From: JBCKUK01 sp038924905
GTDB lineage: Bacteria; Pseudomonadota; Gammaproteobacteria; Burkholderiales; Methylophilaceae
Assembly (NCBI GenBank): GCA_038924905.1
Contig: JBCKUK010000002.1
Coordinates: 25,102-89,101 of the forward strand
Direction of reading: 5' to 3'
DNA length: 64,000 bases
The notes beneath the pieces are model-generated. The model was not told where the DNA came from and made no database searches. It saw only the letters and a program-made list of their open reading frames with translations. Below are positions 43,997 through 53,655 of this stretch, piece by piece. The number at the start of each line of letters is the position of its first letter. Position 1 is the stretch's first letter. The position numbers and the translations under genes are program-made.

Positions 43997-45219
43997 TGGG
44001 CATGATCACCGTTACCAACCTTGGCAAGGCCTACAAACAATACCCTACCCGCTGGTCAAGGCTGGCCGAATGGATATTGCCCGGCCACAAACCTCGCCAT
44101 CACCTGCATTGGGTGTTGCAAGACATCAACTTTACCGTCAGCCCCGGCGAAGTGGTCGGCATCATCGGTATCAATGGCGCCGGCAAGAGCACATTACTCA
44201 AGATGATCACCGGCACCACGCAGCCCACCACCGGTAGTGTGCATATCACCGGTCGCGTAGCGGCTATGCTCGAACTCGGGATGGGCTTCCATCAAGATTT
44301 CACCGGACGGCAAAACGCCTTCATGGCCGGTCAGTTGCTCGGCTACAGCGTGGAAGAAATTACCCGCCTCATGCCCGACATCGAAGCGTTCGCCGAGATT
44401 GGCGACTACATCGACCAGCCAGTGCGCGTGTATTCCAGCGGCATGCAGATGCGCCTGGCCTTCAGCGTAGCCACAGCGCATCGGCCCGACGTGTTGATTG
44501 TCGATGAGGCGTTGTCGGTTGGGGATGCGTACTTTCAGCACAAAAGCTTTGACCGCATCCGCGAGTTTCGCAAGCAGGGCACCACGCTACTAATCGTCAG
44601 CCACGACAAGGCAGCCATCCAGTCCATTTGTGACCGCGCCATCCTGCTCAATGCGGGCAGATTGGCAATGGAGGGCGAACCTGAGGCGGTGATGGACTAC
44701 TACAATGCCATGTTGGCGGATCACCAAAACCAAGAGGTGCGACAAGTCGAGCGATCAGATGGAAAGACACGAACAGACTCAGGCACATTTGAAGCAGAAA
44801 TTTTCAATGTCAACATCATCGATGAAAATGGACAAGACGTGGAGGTTGTCGCTGTAGGTGCTCCCATAACAGTTCAAATCGACGTTAGAGTTAACATGGA
44901 TATAGATGGTTTGGTTTTGGGTTGCGGCATCAAGGACAAATTGGGGCAAATGATATTCGGAACCAATACCTTCCATACAAAGCAGGCTATTCCCAGCGCA
45001 AAAGCAGGTGAGATTTTACGTTTCAACGTAACATTTTCCGCAAATTTGGGAGTGGGTAGTTTTTCCATTCATTGCTCGCTGGTTAGAAATGACAATCATA
45101 TTGACAAAAACTATCACTGGATAGATGGAGCTAAAGTATTTGAAGTTGTTAACACTAACAAGCCTTTGTTTGTTGGCTGTGCTTGGAATGAAATGAAATT
45201 TCATATCAGTAAGGTTTAA
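43996..45219 (+). CDS. wzt: Polysaccharide ABC transporter ATP-binding protein with Wzt C-terminal domain
   Basis: 407 residues from ATG 43996 (MGMITVTNLGKAYKQYP). ATPase domain: Walker A GINGAGKSTLLKMI, signature VYSSGMQMRLAFS, Walker B VLIVDEALSVGD. After residue ~250 follows a Wzt_C immunoglobulin-like domain (VEVVAVGAPITVQIDVRVN, LGCGIKDKLGQMIFGTNTFH) that in studied systems binds the modified non-reducing end of the glycan and decides export. Base composition falls from GC-rich to AT-rich at about 44,740, i.e. between the two domains, which suggests domain exchange. Confidence 0.92.
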   Translation: MGMITVTNLGKAYKQYPTRWSRLAEWILPGHKPRHHLHWVLQDINFTVSPGEVVGIIGINGAGKSTLLKMITGTTQPTTGSVHITGRVAAMLELGMGFHQDFTGRQNAFMAGQLLGYSVEEITRLMPDIEAFAEIGDYIDQPVRVYSSGMQMRLAFSVATAHRPDVLIVDEALSVGDAYFQHKSFDRIREFRKQGTTLLIVSHDKAAIQSICDRAILLNAGRLAMEGEPEAVMDYYNAMLADHQNQEVRQVERSDGKTRTDSGTFEAEIFNVNIIDENGQDVEVVAVGAPITVQIDVRVNMDIDGLVLGCGIKDKLGQMIFGTNTFHTKQAIPSAKAGEILRFNVTFSANLGVGSFSIHCSLVRNDNHIDKNYHWIDGAKVFEVVNTNKPLFVGCAWNEMKFHISKV

Positions 45220-46731
45220 ATGATGGGAAATGTTAATTTGAATAATGATGCATATATTATTAATGATCTGCCCAATTTGGACAGAAGATTGGTAATTGTA
45301 GATGTTGGTTGCCGATGGGGTTTTGCTGATAGCTATATTAATGAAGCAGATAGCTATTTGCTTTTTGGATTTGATCCAGACAAAATTGAATGTGATCATT
45401 TGAACGCTAGGTATAACTCACCATTTATAAAAGCCGTACCTCTTGGTTTGGCAGCAACTAAAGGCAAGAAAACCTTATATTTAACTAAGGAGCCGGCGTG
45501 TAGTTCACTTTACAAGCCTGATCCTTATTTGGTAAGCAATTATCCTGCATTCCATTATGAAGAAGAGGTTGGTCAAATTCTTGTAGATACAACCACTCTG
45601 GATTTATGGGCTAATGGAGAAAAAATCGAACATATAGACCACCTAAAAATTGACACTCAAGGATCAGAACTTGATATTTTAAGGGGCAGTGTCACCATAT
45701 TAAAAACTGTACGGTCGATTCAGGTGGAAGTTGAATTTAATCCAATGTATATCGGTCAGTGTATATTTTCTGAAGTTGATTTATTTTTGCGGAAACATGG
45801 TTTTGTACTGTGGAAATTTTCAGAAATCACTCACTACTCAAAGAATAAAGAGCAAGGCCCCCCGCTAGATATTTGCGATGTTCGTTTTGATGAACTGCAT
45901 ACTGAAAAATACAAGGTATATTCCGGGCAATTGTTTTGGGCAAATGCTCATTATATTAAGGCAGATGTACTCTCAAATGAGATATCTAAAGAACAAAAAA
46001 TAAGGGATACATTTTTATTCTCATCGCTTGGCATGCCAGATGTTCTTGGCCCTTGTGAGTTATGGGACCAAATGACTCGGAATAAAAATTTTCAACTATC
46101 TGAAAAAGCCCGCTCTTTTGAGACCCAAGTCCAGCAAGCCGAGGTGCAGGCCCAGCAGTCCGAGACCCGAGCCCAGCAGTCCGAGACCCGAGCCCAGCAG
46201 TCCGAGACCCGAGCCCAGCAGTCCGAGACCCGAGCCCAGCAAGCCGAGGTGCAGGCCCAGCAGTCCGAGACCCGAGCCCAGCAAGCCGAGGTGCAGGCCA
46301 ATGATTGGCATGAGCAGATACTTGCCCTCCACAACAGCACCTCCTGGAAAATCACCAAACCAGTTCGCGTACTGGGCCGCATTGTGCGTCGGCAGTCTAT
46401 GGTGGGCGAGCCGTCCTCGGTCTCGACTTCACAATTGAGGCAATTCGTACGAGCCAGGGTTGTATCGGCGATCAAATGGGCCGGTGATCGTGTGCGCCGT
46501 TCCCCCGGCTTCAAGCGTTTTGCGTTGAGGTTGTTGCGTGGACACCCAAGCCTCCAACAAAAACTGCTCAGGGTTTATCTGGAAAACCAGTTTAAAGATC
46601 AGCCGCAATCGGCAATTTTGTCCGGTACATCGACTGATGCGGTCATGCCGCAGCCCACTCCATCTGGCATCAACGCGAACCAGCGCACCCCACTTGAATC
46701 AAGTTTCCATACCTATCGCGACCAGCCGTGA
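45220..46731 (+). CDS. FkbM-family methyltransferase with heptad-repeat tail
   Basis: 503 residues. Residues ~20-230 are an FkbM methyltransferase (LVIVDVGCRWGFADSYI, FGFDPDKIECDHLNARY, DHLKIDTQGSELDILRG). Residues ~300-360 are eight heptads (AEVQAQQ or SETRAQQ) predicted as coiled coil, followed by ALHNSTSWKITKPVRVLGR, a motif common at the end of coiled coils in glycan-modifying enzymes. It may cap the chain by O-methylation, the signal read by Wzt. It starts right at the wzt stop. The first two thirds are AT-rich, the repeat onward GC-rich. Confidence 0.85.
   Translation: MMGNVNLNNDAYIINDLPNLDRRLVIVDVGCRWGFADSYINEADSYLLFGFDPDKIECDHLNARYNSPFIKAVPLGLAATKGKKTLYLTKEPACSSLYKPDPYLVSNYPAFHYEEEVGQILVDTTTLDLWANGEKIEHIDHLKIDTQGSELDILRGSVTILKTVRSIQVEVEFNPMYIGQCIFSEVDLFLRKHGFVLWKFSEITHYSKNKEQGPPLDICDVRFDELHTEKYKVYSGQLFWANAHYIKADVLSNEISKEQKIRDTFLFSSLGMPDVLGPCELWDQMTRNKNFQLSEKARSFETQVQQAEVQAQQSETRAQQSETRAQQSETRAQQSETRAQQAEVQAQQSETRAQQAEVQANDWHEQILALHNSTSWKITKPVRVLGRIVRRQSMVGEPSSVSTSQLRQFVRARVVSAIKWAGDRVRRSPGFKRFALRLLRGHPSLQQKLLRVYLENQFKDQPQSAILSGTSTDAVMPQPTPSGINANQRTPLESSFHTYRDQP
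46132..46300 (+). repeat. 21-bp minisatellite in the FkbM gene
   Basis: Eight 21-bp units. Two versions: one encoding SETRAQQ (TCCGAGACCCGAGCCCAGCA-type) five times, one encoding AEVQAQQ three times, the last decaying. Copies of each version are almost identical at DNA level, which points to recent unequal exchange. Unit length is a multiple of three, so copy-number change keeps the frame. Confidence 0.9.
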
Positions 46732-49700
46732 AAATTCTTGTTTTTTGTTTTTTCCCCGCCTTTGTTCCTCCCACTAACGGCGGGCAGTCCCGCTTGTTCA
46801 ATTTTTACAAGGCGTTAAGCGAGCGGTTTGAAATTACGCTACTGACTTCAACGCACATGGGCGTTGAGGAAGAGGTTGTGAATCATGGTGTTGGGTTCAT
46901 CGAGCGCCGAATTCCGAAAGACCAGTTCTTTTCTGAGCAATGGTCTCTCCTCAGCGAATATTCCGGTGGTGGTGACCTGTCTGGACCGTGCATTGCGGCC
47001 TGCGGAAAGCTCCCTACCCGTCTGCATCAAGCTTATCTGGAAGAGTATGAAAAAGCCGATGTGATCATCCATGATTTTCCGTTCACTGTGGAATACGATC
47101 TGTTCGCCGGGCTAGACAATAAACCCCGTGTTTACAACGCACATAATTGTGAGGCACAGTTATACCGGCAGTTGCATGATAATGACAAATCAAAGCCGAT
47201 TCACGAAATCGTGCGCCAGGCCGAGTTACGCATGCTGGAAAGTGCAGATCTGGTACTGTATTGCGGCCAGGAAGCTTTGGCAGCTTTCCGTGAAATGGCG
47301 CCGGAAGCAAAATTTGATGCTGTCTATGTGCCGCACGGCATGACACCCATTGCCACGCCCGCGCACGCCGAGAAATTTGAAGGAGGCGCCTTTTCTGCCG
47401 TATTCATGGGCAGCGACCACCCGCCGAATGTGCGCGCAGCAGAATTTATTGTGTGCACCTTGGCGCCGGAGCTTCCAGAAATCACCTTCGACATCATCGG
47501 CAGTTGTTTGGCCGAAGGTAAATACCCGCCCAACGTCCGCCGTCACGGCGTGGTCAGCGACGAATTGAAAACCCGCCTGCTGCACCAGGCAAATCTGGCG
47601 CTGAACCCCATGGAAGCGGGAAGCGGTTCCAACGTGAAGGTGCTGGATTACTGCGCCTACGGGTTGCCTGTGCTGTCCACGCCCTTTGGCATGCGCGGCA
47701 TTGCGGCTGAGGCGGGCAGTGAATATTTTGAGGCAGCACTGGATGAGTTCCCAGAAGCGATTCGGCTGGCCTTTAGTGACCTAAGCTCTCTTGCCATTGT
47801 TGCCGCGGCGGGGAATGCCTTGGCGCTTGCGCGCTACACCTGGCAGGCAATTGCGCGGTCGACGGCGGAAAGCATCGAAAAGCTGGCCGAAGCAATGGCA
47901 ACAGAGCCTGCCAAGCGCTTCGTGCTTGCTCTTAACGACTATGACTCCTTTGAAGCGGTTGGTGGCGGTGGAACCCGCACACGAGGGCTGTATGCGGCGG
48001 TTCGTAAATGGAGCCCGGTAGCCTTCATCAGTTTCTCGAACAATGGCAGTCTGCAGTCAAGAAAGTTCGCTGAAGGTATTATCGTCATCAACGTGCCGAA
48101 AAGTCTCGGCCACATGATGGAGCTTCAGCGCGTCAATTCCCAGTTCCATGTGTCCGCAGGTGACATCGTCGCAAGTCGCCATTGCTTGGCGAATCCCTAC
48201 CTCAACGTCATCTATCGGGTGCTGAGGCAGTCGGCCCGTTGCATCGTGGTGGAACATTGTTACATGACGGGTTTGCCCCGTGCATGGGGGGATCGCTTCG
48301 TTTATTCCTCCCATAACAATGAGACGGAACTCAAGAAGCGGCTTCTGGAATGGCCCCCCTTGAAGACTGAGTTGCTGCAGGACGTCGAACGTATCGAGCA
48401 CTTTGCCGTGGAATGTTCGGCGGCAACGATTGCAGTCTCCCAAGAGGATGCGGAAAGTCTCGTGCGCGGCAAACGAACAGCCGGACCGGTTATCGTTGTA
48501 CGCAATGGCGCTGCAGTACCGGAAACTGGCGCAGCGGTGGAGAAGGTACAAGAAGCATTGCATGGGAAAATCAAGAAACGGTCTGTGGTGTTTCTAGGCT
48601 CTGCGCACATGCCGAATGTGGAAGCCGCCCAATACATCACGGAGCAAATCGCACCTCAATGCCGCGACGTGCAGTTCCATATAATTGGCTCGGTCTGCAG
48701 CGTCATCCACAGCACGCCGGCTAATGTTCGTTTGTGGGGCGTGGTCGATGATGTGACCAAAAGTGCGGTAATGCAGTCCTGCGCGCTGGCCATCAATCCC
48801 ATGCTGAGCGGCAGCGGCTCCAACGTCAAACTGGCTGATTTCCTCGGCAATGGCCTGTACGTAGTGACCACCGAATTCGGCCAGCGCGGCTATCCGAGTT
48901 CGATACGGGAGCATGTCGAAGTGGTAACGGTTGAACAGATTGCCGAGGCCATCCGGTCGGCATTGAGTAGACCCGAACTTTTTTCGATCGAAATGAAGCA
49001 GACAAGGCGTGCCTTGTTTGATCGCGAGTTGGCGATGCAAGGCATTGCTGCTCGCTTTGTAGGCGTACTTCAAGGGCTGGAAATTAAGAAAAAAAGGCTC
49101 CTCTTTGTAACGTATCGATATACATCACCGCTGCTCGGCGGCGCGGAGATGCATATCGAGAAATTTATCAGGGCATTGGGGCATAGCGGACACTTTGATG
49201 TGGATGTCGTTGCGCCCGAAATCAGCGGCATACACAACCACATGCGGTTTAGCGAGGTTTACTCGTTCGACCGGGAGTGCGGCGCACCTGTCGATATTCC
49301 GAATGTGCGGTTTGCACGTTTTCCGGCTGACGTGCCGGATCAGGCCTTGATCGACAAATGCTTACGCAGCGCATGGCGGGCACAACCCAGGTTTGAGAGA
49401 GCGCTGAGCCGGCGACTGACAAAAGACTACGCCGCAACGGGCTTAGCGTGGGGATGGAGTTACCCGGAGGGTGAGGCGGGATTCGCATCACGTTGGGCGT
49501 TTGCCGAGTGCGGGATTTTTTTGGCAGAACCTGCGCAGATTCAAATCGCCGGCTACACGCCCGCCCAAGTGGTGATTACCGCCCTGAGCTTGGATGAAAT
49601 AGTCGCCGGGCCGTGGACCGTGGAGGGTAATTTCCATCTCGACTTCCAGGCGGAAGCCGGAGAACTCGTATTTAGCACATCCGCACCCGTGCAGAAACAC

Positions 49701-50777
49701 GACCCTCGCCCCCTTGGTTTTCGGGTAAGCAGCCTTACGATCGCGGGGAAGGCCGTCGACCTGACGGCCCCGACGCTGGCTCAGCAGCATTTACCTGGCT
49801 TGGCGGCGGAAAATGCCTTCCAGATTCTCGACCAGGCTGCGGCGGAAACACGTGTTTCACAAAATGTCCGGCTGACAGATGGACGCGGGCCATGGAGTGC
49901 AAGCCTGGAACGTTTCATCGCCGACCATGTGGCGGAGTACGATCTGGTGGTTACCCACAACAATGTCTTCAGACCGGCTATCGTCGCCATCGAAGAAGCC
50001 AAGAAACAAGGTGTCCCCTCCATACTTATTCCACATGTTCATCTGGACGATGACTTCTATCACTTCCCGGATTTGCTGGAGAGTGCCCGCAATGCCAGCC
50101 TTGTGCTGGCCGTGCCCAAGGTGGCGTGCGACTTTCTGGCGAGCAAAGGCTGCAACGTTCGCTACCTGCCTGCCGGCTGCGATATCCGGGAGGAATTTTC
50201 TCAACCGGATGTTGAAGTATTTAGGCAAATTTATTCATCTAAAAAACCATTCATCCTCGTCCTTGGTCGCAAGGCAGGCTCCAAGGGCTACAAAAAAATC
50301 ATCGATGCCGTGGAGCAACTCAATCGCGACGATGTTAATTTACACGTCGTTTTGATCGGTCCGGATGACGATGGTGCACCGGTCGACTCCCCCAACGCAA
50401 GCTATCTCGGTCGGCAGTCAAGATCAGTAGTTAGAGGCGCACTCATGTCCTGCATTGCATTGTGCAACATGAGCAGCAGCGAAAGTTTCGGCATTGTCCT
50501 TCTCGAGGCTTGGCTAGCTGGAAAACCGGTTATCGTGAACAATAACTGCGCAGCGTTTCACGACATGGCGGTGGATGGGGAGAATGCGCTGATGGTTGGA
50601 GCAGACCATTTGACAGATGCAATTCGGGCGCTCTTATCGCAGCCAGTACAACGAGCCATATTGGCCAAAAATGGAGCAACGGTTGTCAATCAGTTTGACT
50701 GGAACATTATATCAGACAAATTTGTAAATATTTGTACCGAATTGTCTTTAGGGAAGCAATTGAAAGGTGAGCTGTGA
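46728..50777 (+). CDS. Large protein with three glycosyltransferase (GT-B) modules
   Basis: 1349 residues. Module 1 (~1-385) opens MKILVFCFFPAFVPPTNGGQ and ends with SGSNVKVLDYCAYGLPVLST. Module 2 (~390-780) has VGGGGTRTRGLYAAVRKW and SGSNVKLADFLGNGLYVVTT. Module 3 (from ~785) opens RLLFVTYRYTSPLLGGAEMH and ends with MSSSESFGIVLLEAWLAGKP, the GT4 donor-site E-x7-E motif. It probably adds several sugars in sequence, at the cytoplasmic face. GTG start overlaps the FkbM stop (GTGA). Its last ~100 residues recur as a fragment at 63.7 kb. Confidence 0.9.
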   Translation: MKILVFCFFPAFVPPTNGGQSRLFNFYKALSERFEITLLTSTHMGVEEEVVNHGVGFIERRIPKDQFFSEQWSLLSEYSGGGDLSGPCIAACGKLPTRLHQAYLEEYEKADVIIHDFPFTVEYDLFAGLDNKPRVYNAHNCEAQLYRQLHDNDKSKPIHEIVRQAELRMLESADLVLYCGQEALAAFREMAPEAKFDAVYVPHGMTPIATPAHAEKFEGGAFSAVFMGSDHPPNVRAAEFIVCTLAPELPEITFDIIGSCLAEGKYPPNVRRHGVVSDELKTRLLHQANLALNPMEAGSGSNVKVLDYCAYGLPVLSTPFGMRGIAAEAGSEYFEAALDEFPEAIRLAFSDLSSLAIVAAAGNALALARYTWQAIARSTAESIEKLAEAMATEPAKRFVLALNDYDSFEAVGGGGTRTRGLYAAVRKWSPVAFISFSNNGSLQSRKFAEGIIVINVPKSLGHMMELQRVNSQFHVSAGDIVASRHCLANPYLNVIYRVLRQSARCIVVEHCYMTGLPRAWGDRFVYSSHNNETELKKRLLEWPPLKTELLQDVERIEHFAVECSAATIAVSQEDAESLVRGKRTAGPVIVVRNGAAVPETGAAVEKVQEALHGKIKKRSVVFLGSAHMPNVEAAQYITEQIAPQCRDVQFHIIGSVCSVIHSTPANVRLWGVVDDVTKSAVMQSCALAINPMLSGSGSNVKLADFLGNGLYVVTTEFGQRGYPSSIREHVEVVTVEQIAEAIRSALSRPELFSIEMKQTRRALFDRELAMQGIAARFVGVLQGLEIKKKRLLFVTYRYTSPLLGGAEMHIEKFIRALGHSGHFDVDVVAPEISGIHNHMRFSEVYSFDRECGAPVDIPNVRFARFPADVPDQALIDKCLRSAWRAQPRFERALSRRLTKDYAATGLAWGWSYPEGEAGFASRWAFAECGIFLAEPAQIQIAGYTPAQVVITALSLDEIVAGPWTVEGNFHLDFQAEAGELVFSTSAPVQKHDPRPLGFRVSSLTIAGKAVDLTAPTLAQQHLPGLAAENAFQILDQAAAETRVSQNVRLTDGRGPWSASLERFIADHVAEYDLVVTHNNVFRPAIVAIEEAKKQGVPSILIPHVHLDDDFYHFPDLLESARNASLVLAVPKVACDFLASKGCNVRYLPAGCDIREEFSQPDVEVFRQIYSSKKPFILVLGRKAGSKGYKKIIDAVEQLNRDDVNLHVVLIGPDDDGAPVDSPNASYLGRQSRSVVRGALMSCIALCNMSSSESFGIVLLEAWLAGKPVIVNNNCAAFHDMAVDGENALMVGADHLTDAIRALLSQPVQRAILAKNGATVVNQFDWNIISDKFVNICTELSLGKQLKGEL

Positions 50778-51493
50778 ATATTCCATTGAAAAACATGCTG
50801 AGCACTTCTAAAAATATAGAGACACAATCCCTCAAAATGCGGCTATTTATAAAATACATTTTTACACGCCGAAAAGCATGTTATTTCATTGCCTTAAGTT
50901 ACTTAATCATTTCCTTAGGATATGTGTACCATAAAGTTTATTCACAAAACTTGATACCAATTATGAAGGCTGATTTTAGTGAAGGCTGGCGCATTTCGTC
51001 AACGATACCGATTTACCCAACTACTCAATTAGCAGATGGATTCGACGGCAAATTTAATACTTGGTTTCATTCTTCAAGGCTTCAGACCAAAGGCGAGCTA
51101 ACTATAGAAATGCCTAGAGAGAGGATTGTTTCAAAAATTAAAATTTCTCCGCAAGGGAATTATATAAGCAGATGCCCCAAAGACATTTTCTTTGAAGCAA
51201 GCAAAAACGGAATGGATTGGGTTAGGCTTGGCGTATTTATAAACGTTTCATTTGATGGATTAAACGCAGGGCAATTTAAGAGCCTCAATGTAGATGCCAA
51301 GAAGGGATATAGATTTTACCGATTCGAATTTAGAGGTTATGACGAATATCTTACTTTCTCAGAATTGCAATTAACCTCGGAAGAAATTAAGTTTATCAAG
51401 CCATTTCACTATTTCTACTACTTCTGGTCAATTTGCATGGCAATCCTAGTTGTGTTTCTAGTCGATCGATCCCCATTAGGTAGAGAGCAATGA
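50774..51493 (+). CDS. Membrane-anchored protein with discoidin-like (F5/8 type C) domain
   Basis: 239 residues: membrane helix at ~35-55, an extracytoplasmic beta-sandwich at ~60-200, and a second helix at ~212-232. The sandwich has the F5/8C pattern (LADGFDGKFNTWFHSS, ELTIEMPRERIVSKIKI, FEASKNGMDWVRLG, YRFYRFEFRGYDEYLTFSEL), a carbohydrate-binding fold. GTG start overlaps the preceding stop, and its own stop overlaps the next ATG, so it is translated with the flanking genes. A periplasmic glycan-binding partner of the next membrane protein is a fair guess. Confidence 0.6.
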   Translation: MNIPLKNMLSTSKNIETQSLKMRLFIKYIFTRRKACYFIALSYLIISLGYVYHKVYSQNLIPIMKADFSEGWRISSTIPIYPTTQLADGFDGKFNTWFHSSRLQTKGELTIEMPRERIVSKIKISPQGNYISRCPKDIFFEASKNGMDWVRLGVFINVSFDGLNAGQFKSLNVDAKKGYRFYRFEFRGYDEYLTFSELQLTSEEIKFIKPFHYFYYFWSICMAILVVFLVDRSPLGREQ

Positions 51494-53568
51494 GTCAAAA
51501 AATTGACAACCCTCATCTGCTTGAATGGGAAAAAAACTATTCCATTGGAGCACTATCAATATTTTTTACCATCATTTTTTTAATAGCAATAAATCTGCTG
51601 ATACTTTCTTTCTACAATGTAGACATAAAAACACTCACCAGTAGCTACGAAATGTTGCTCAATCCGGAGTTTAAATCTGACGTGTCCGTGCGACCGGAGC
51701 CTCAAGAAAGGCTGCAATATTTAGTGACGATTTTTATAATGCCAGTCACATTGTTTGCTTGTTATGTCGGATTTAAAAAAAATATTGCTGAATTATCCAA
51801 AATACTGAAAGTTATATATCCATATGTTGCAATTATCAGCGTAGCAATTTTTATTATTGTAGTTTACTTTGGGATAAAGCAGGATCCAATAGATTTTCTG
51901 CTGTACACCGAAAAGGCAGCGCCTTACGTAGAGTTGCGTCAACTTATCTTTCCACCATTAAGTAATGTGTCTCCAACAATATTTTTGAGCCTGCCAATGC
52001 TCATTTTTTTGCTGCTGCTGGATTATAAAAGCAGAATTGGAAAAATGTTGAGTGGGGTTTTCTATCTTCAGTTGTTGATCCTTCTGCTTACTATTTTTGC
52101 GGTAAACCTATTTGGTGAGGATGACTATCCTGGCGACGCAATACACTTTAACGCTGTATACTATTCTGTAGCTCAAGTGTTTAATGGAAGTTCTATTTTG
52201 GTGGATTTTAATAGCCAATATGGTCTTTACGCCCATTTTATAGAACCAATATTCCAAATAATTGGTTTGAGTGTTGTGAAATATTCCGTGGTAATGAGCC
52301 TTCTTGTTTGTTCATCCTTTCTAGGGATATTAATATTTTTGAGAAATACAATTCAAAATTCTTTCATCGTATGGCTTGGTTTTATAGCAGTTATTATTTA
52401 CAACTACTTCTTGTTCCAGCTTTTTTCCGGCCATGATCTCTACTTTCAATATTGGCCCATCCGACTTTTGTTCCCATGCATTTTATTGGTTGTTGCTACA
52501 GTGTATTTTAACAGCCGGAGCAAATCACTTTATTTGTTTTCTTTTTTATTATTTTCATTAGGCATATTGTGGAACTTAGATTCCGGCATCGTAGTGTTTC
52601 TTGCTTGGCTAGCTTTATTATGTTTCGACGAATTATTTCTGAACAATCGGAAGTTGATGGTTCAACGCATGCTGCGACATATTGTGGTCGGATTTATGAG
52701 CCTGCTTTTGGTTATCGCCATTTTTAGTGTATATATCTATCTAAGAAGCGGCAATTTTCCAGATTGGAACAATCAATTTAAATACCAACATATATTTTAT
52801 GCCACTGGATTTAATATGCTGCCAATGCCGCTGTTCCATGCGTGGAATATTTTGGCAATTATTTACATAGTGGGCATGTTTATCTCAATTCGCGCTGTAA
52901 TCGAGGGGGAAAATACTTATCACTCTCGCATGATATTTCTGCTGTCAATTTTAGGTATTGGGCTATTTTCATACTATCAGGGCCGTTCACATGATCATGT
53001 CCTGACGATGGTAGGTTATCCTGCAACGCTTTTGGCTGCCATTTTTGCAGATCGCTTTATTCTTCAATGGAAAACAAAAGGGTTGGGAGGCCCTGGGAAA
53101 ATATACTTGCTAGTTATAATGACCATTTTCCTCTTTGGGTTATCTGCTTTGGGATATTTTGAGAACTCAGGTTTGACATTTGCTCAAGCTCAACGAGGTG
53201 TTAAGTCACTTTTCTCTAGTAAATATAAAGCTGAGCTGAAAGCAAATGTCGATTTCGTTAGATTGCATACGGTTTATGGGGAAAAGGTATTTATTATTTA
53301 CGAATTCAACTGGGACGGGATATTTTATGCTAACACTGGTACGCGGAACGCAGCTAATGTCCCAGGCTCCTCAGAATTGCTTTTGGCAGAGGATGTTGAT
53401 AAAAAAATTCTATTTTTGAAGGGGAATACTTCAAAAAAAGTATTTGTGGATTTTAACCACGCAAGCCCGGAAATAACTTTGATTCTGAGAAAGTATTATA
53501 AAACTATTGGGGTTAGTCCTAATGGTTTAGAATATCTGCAATGGCAAGGTGTGAGCTCAGGGTGGTGA
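51490..53568 (+). CDS. Large polytopic membrane protein of the polysaccharide locus
   Basis: 692 residues with about 12-14 membrane helices and a C-terminal soluble tail of ~110 residues (SLFSSKYKAELKANVDFVRL onward). The pattern of helices plus a large periplasmic loop with acidic residues (GEDDYPGDAIHFNAVYYSVA) suggests a GT-C-type glycosyltransferase or a polymerase, but I do not see a defining motif. It is AT-rich (~37 percent GC), and overlaps its upstream neighbour by four bases. Confidence 0.6.
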   Translation: MSQKIDNPHLLEWEKNYSIGALSIFFTIIFLIAINLLILSFYNVDIKTLTSSYEMLLNPEFKSDVSVRPEPQERLQYLVTIFIMPVTLFACYVGFKKNIAELSKILKVIYPYVAIISVAIFIIVVYFGIKQDPIDFLLYTEKAAPYVELRQLIFPPLSNVSPTIFLSLPMLIFLLLLDYKSRIGKMLSGVFYLQLLILLLTIFAVNLFGEDDYPGDAIHFNAVYYSVAQVFNGSSILVDFNSQYGLYAHFIEPIFQIIGLSVVKYSVVMSLLVCSSFLGILIFLRNTIQNSFIVWLGFIAVIIYNYFLFQLFSGHDLYFQYWPIRLLFPCILLVVATVYFNSRSKSLYLFSFLLFSLGILWNLDSGIVVFLAWLALLCFDELFLNNRKLMVQRMLRHIVVGFMSLLLVIAIFSVYIYLRSGNFPDWNNQFKYQHIFYATGFNMLPMPLFHAWNILAIIYIVGMFISIRAVIEGENTYHSRMIFLLSILGIGLFSYYQGRSHDHVLTMVGYPATLLAAIFADRFILQWKTKGLGGPGKIYLLVIMTIFLFGLSALGYFENSGLTFAQAQRGVKSLFSSKYKAELKANVDFVRLHTVYGEKVFIIYEFNWDGIFYANTGTRNAANVPGSSELLLAEDVDKKILFLKGNTSKKVFVDFNHASPEITLILRKYYKTIGVSPNGLEYLQWQGVSSGW

Positions 53569-53655
53569 AATAAAGCGTCCATCAAGACGGTATGCGCCAG
53601 CGCGGGCGTGTCGCGCCGGCCAACCAGTAATTCGTCGTGCTAAAAAGGAAGCATA

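Noticed and set aside
46132..46300. CRISPR-like array
   Set aside because: Units are contiguous 21-bp coding repeats without unique spacers, and no cas gene is present.
46092..46514. Long antisense open frames opposite the FkbM repeat region (140 and 78 codons)
   Set aside because: They arise because a 21-bp repeat without stops is open in several frames; the plus-strand frame fits an FkbM enzyme with coiled coil.
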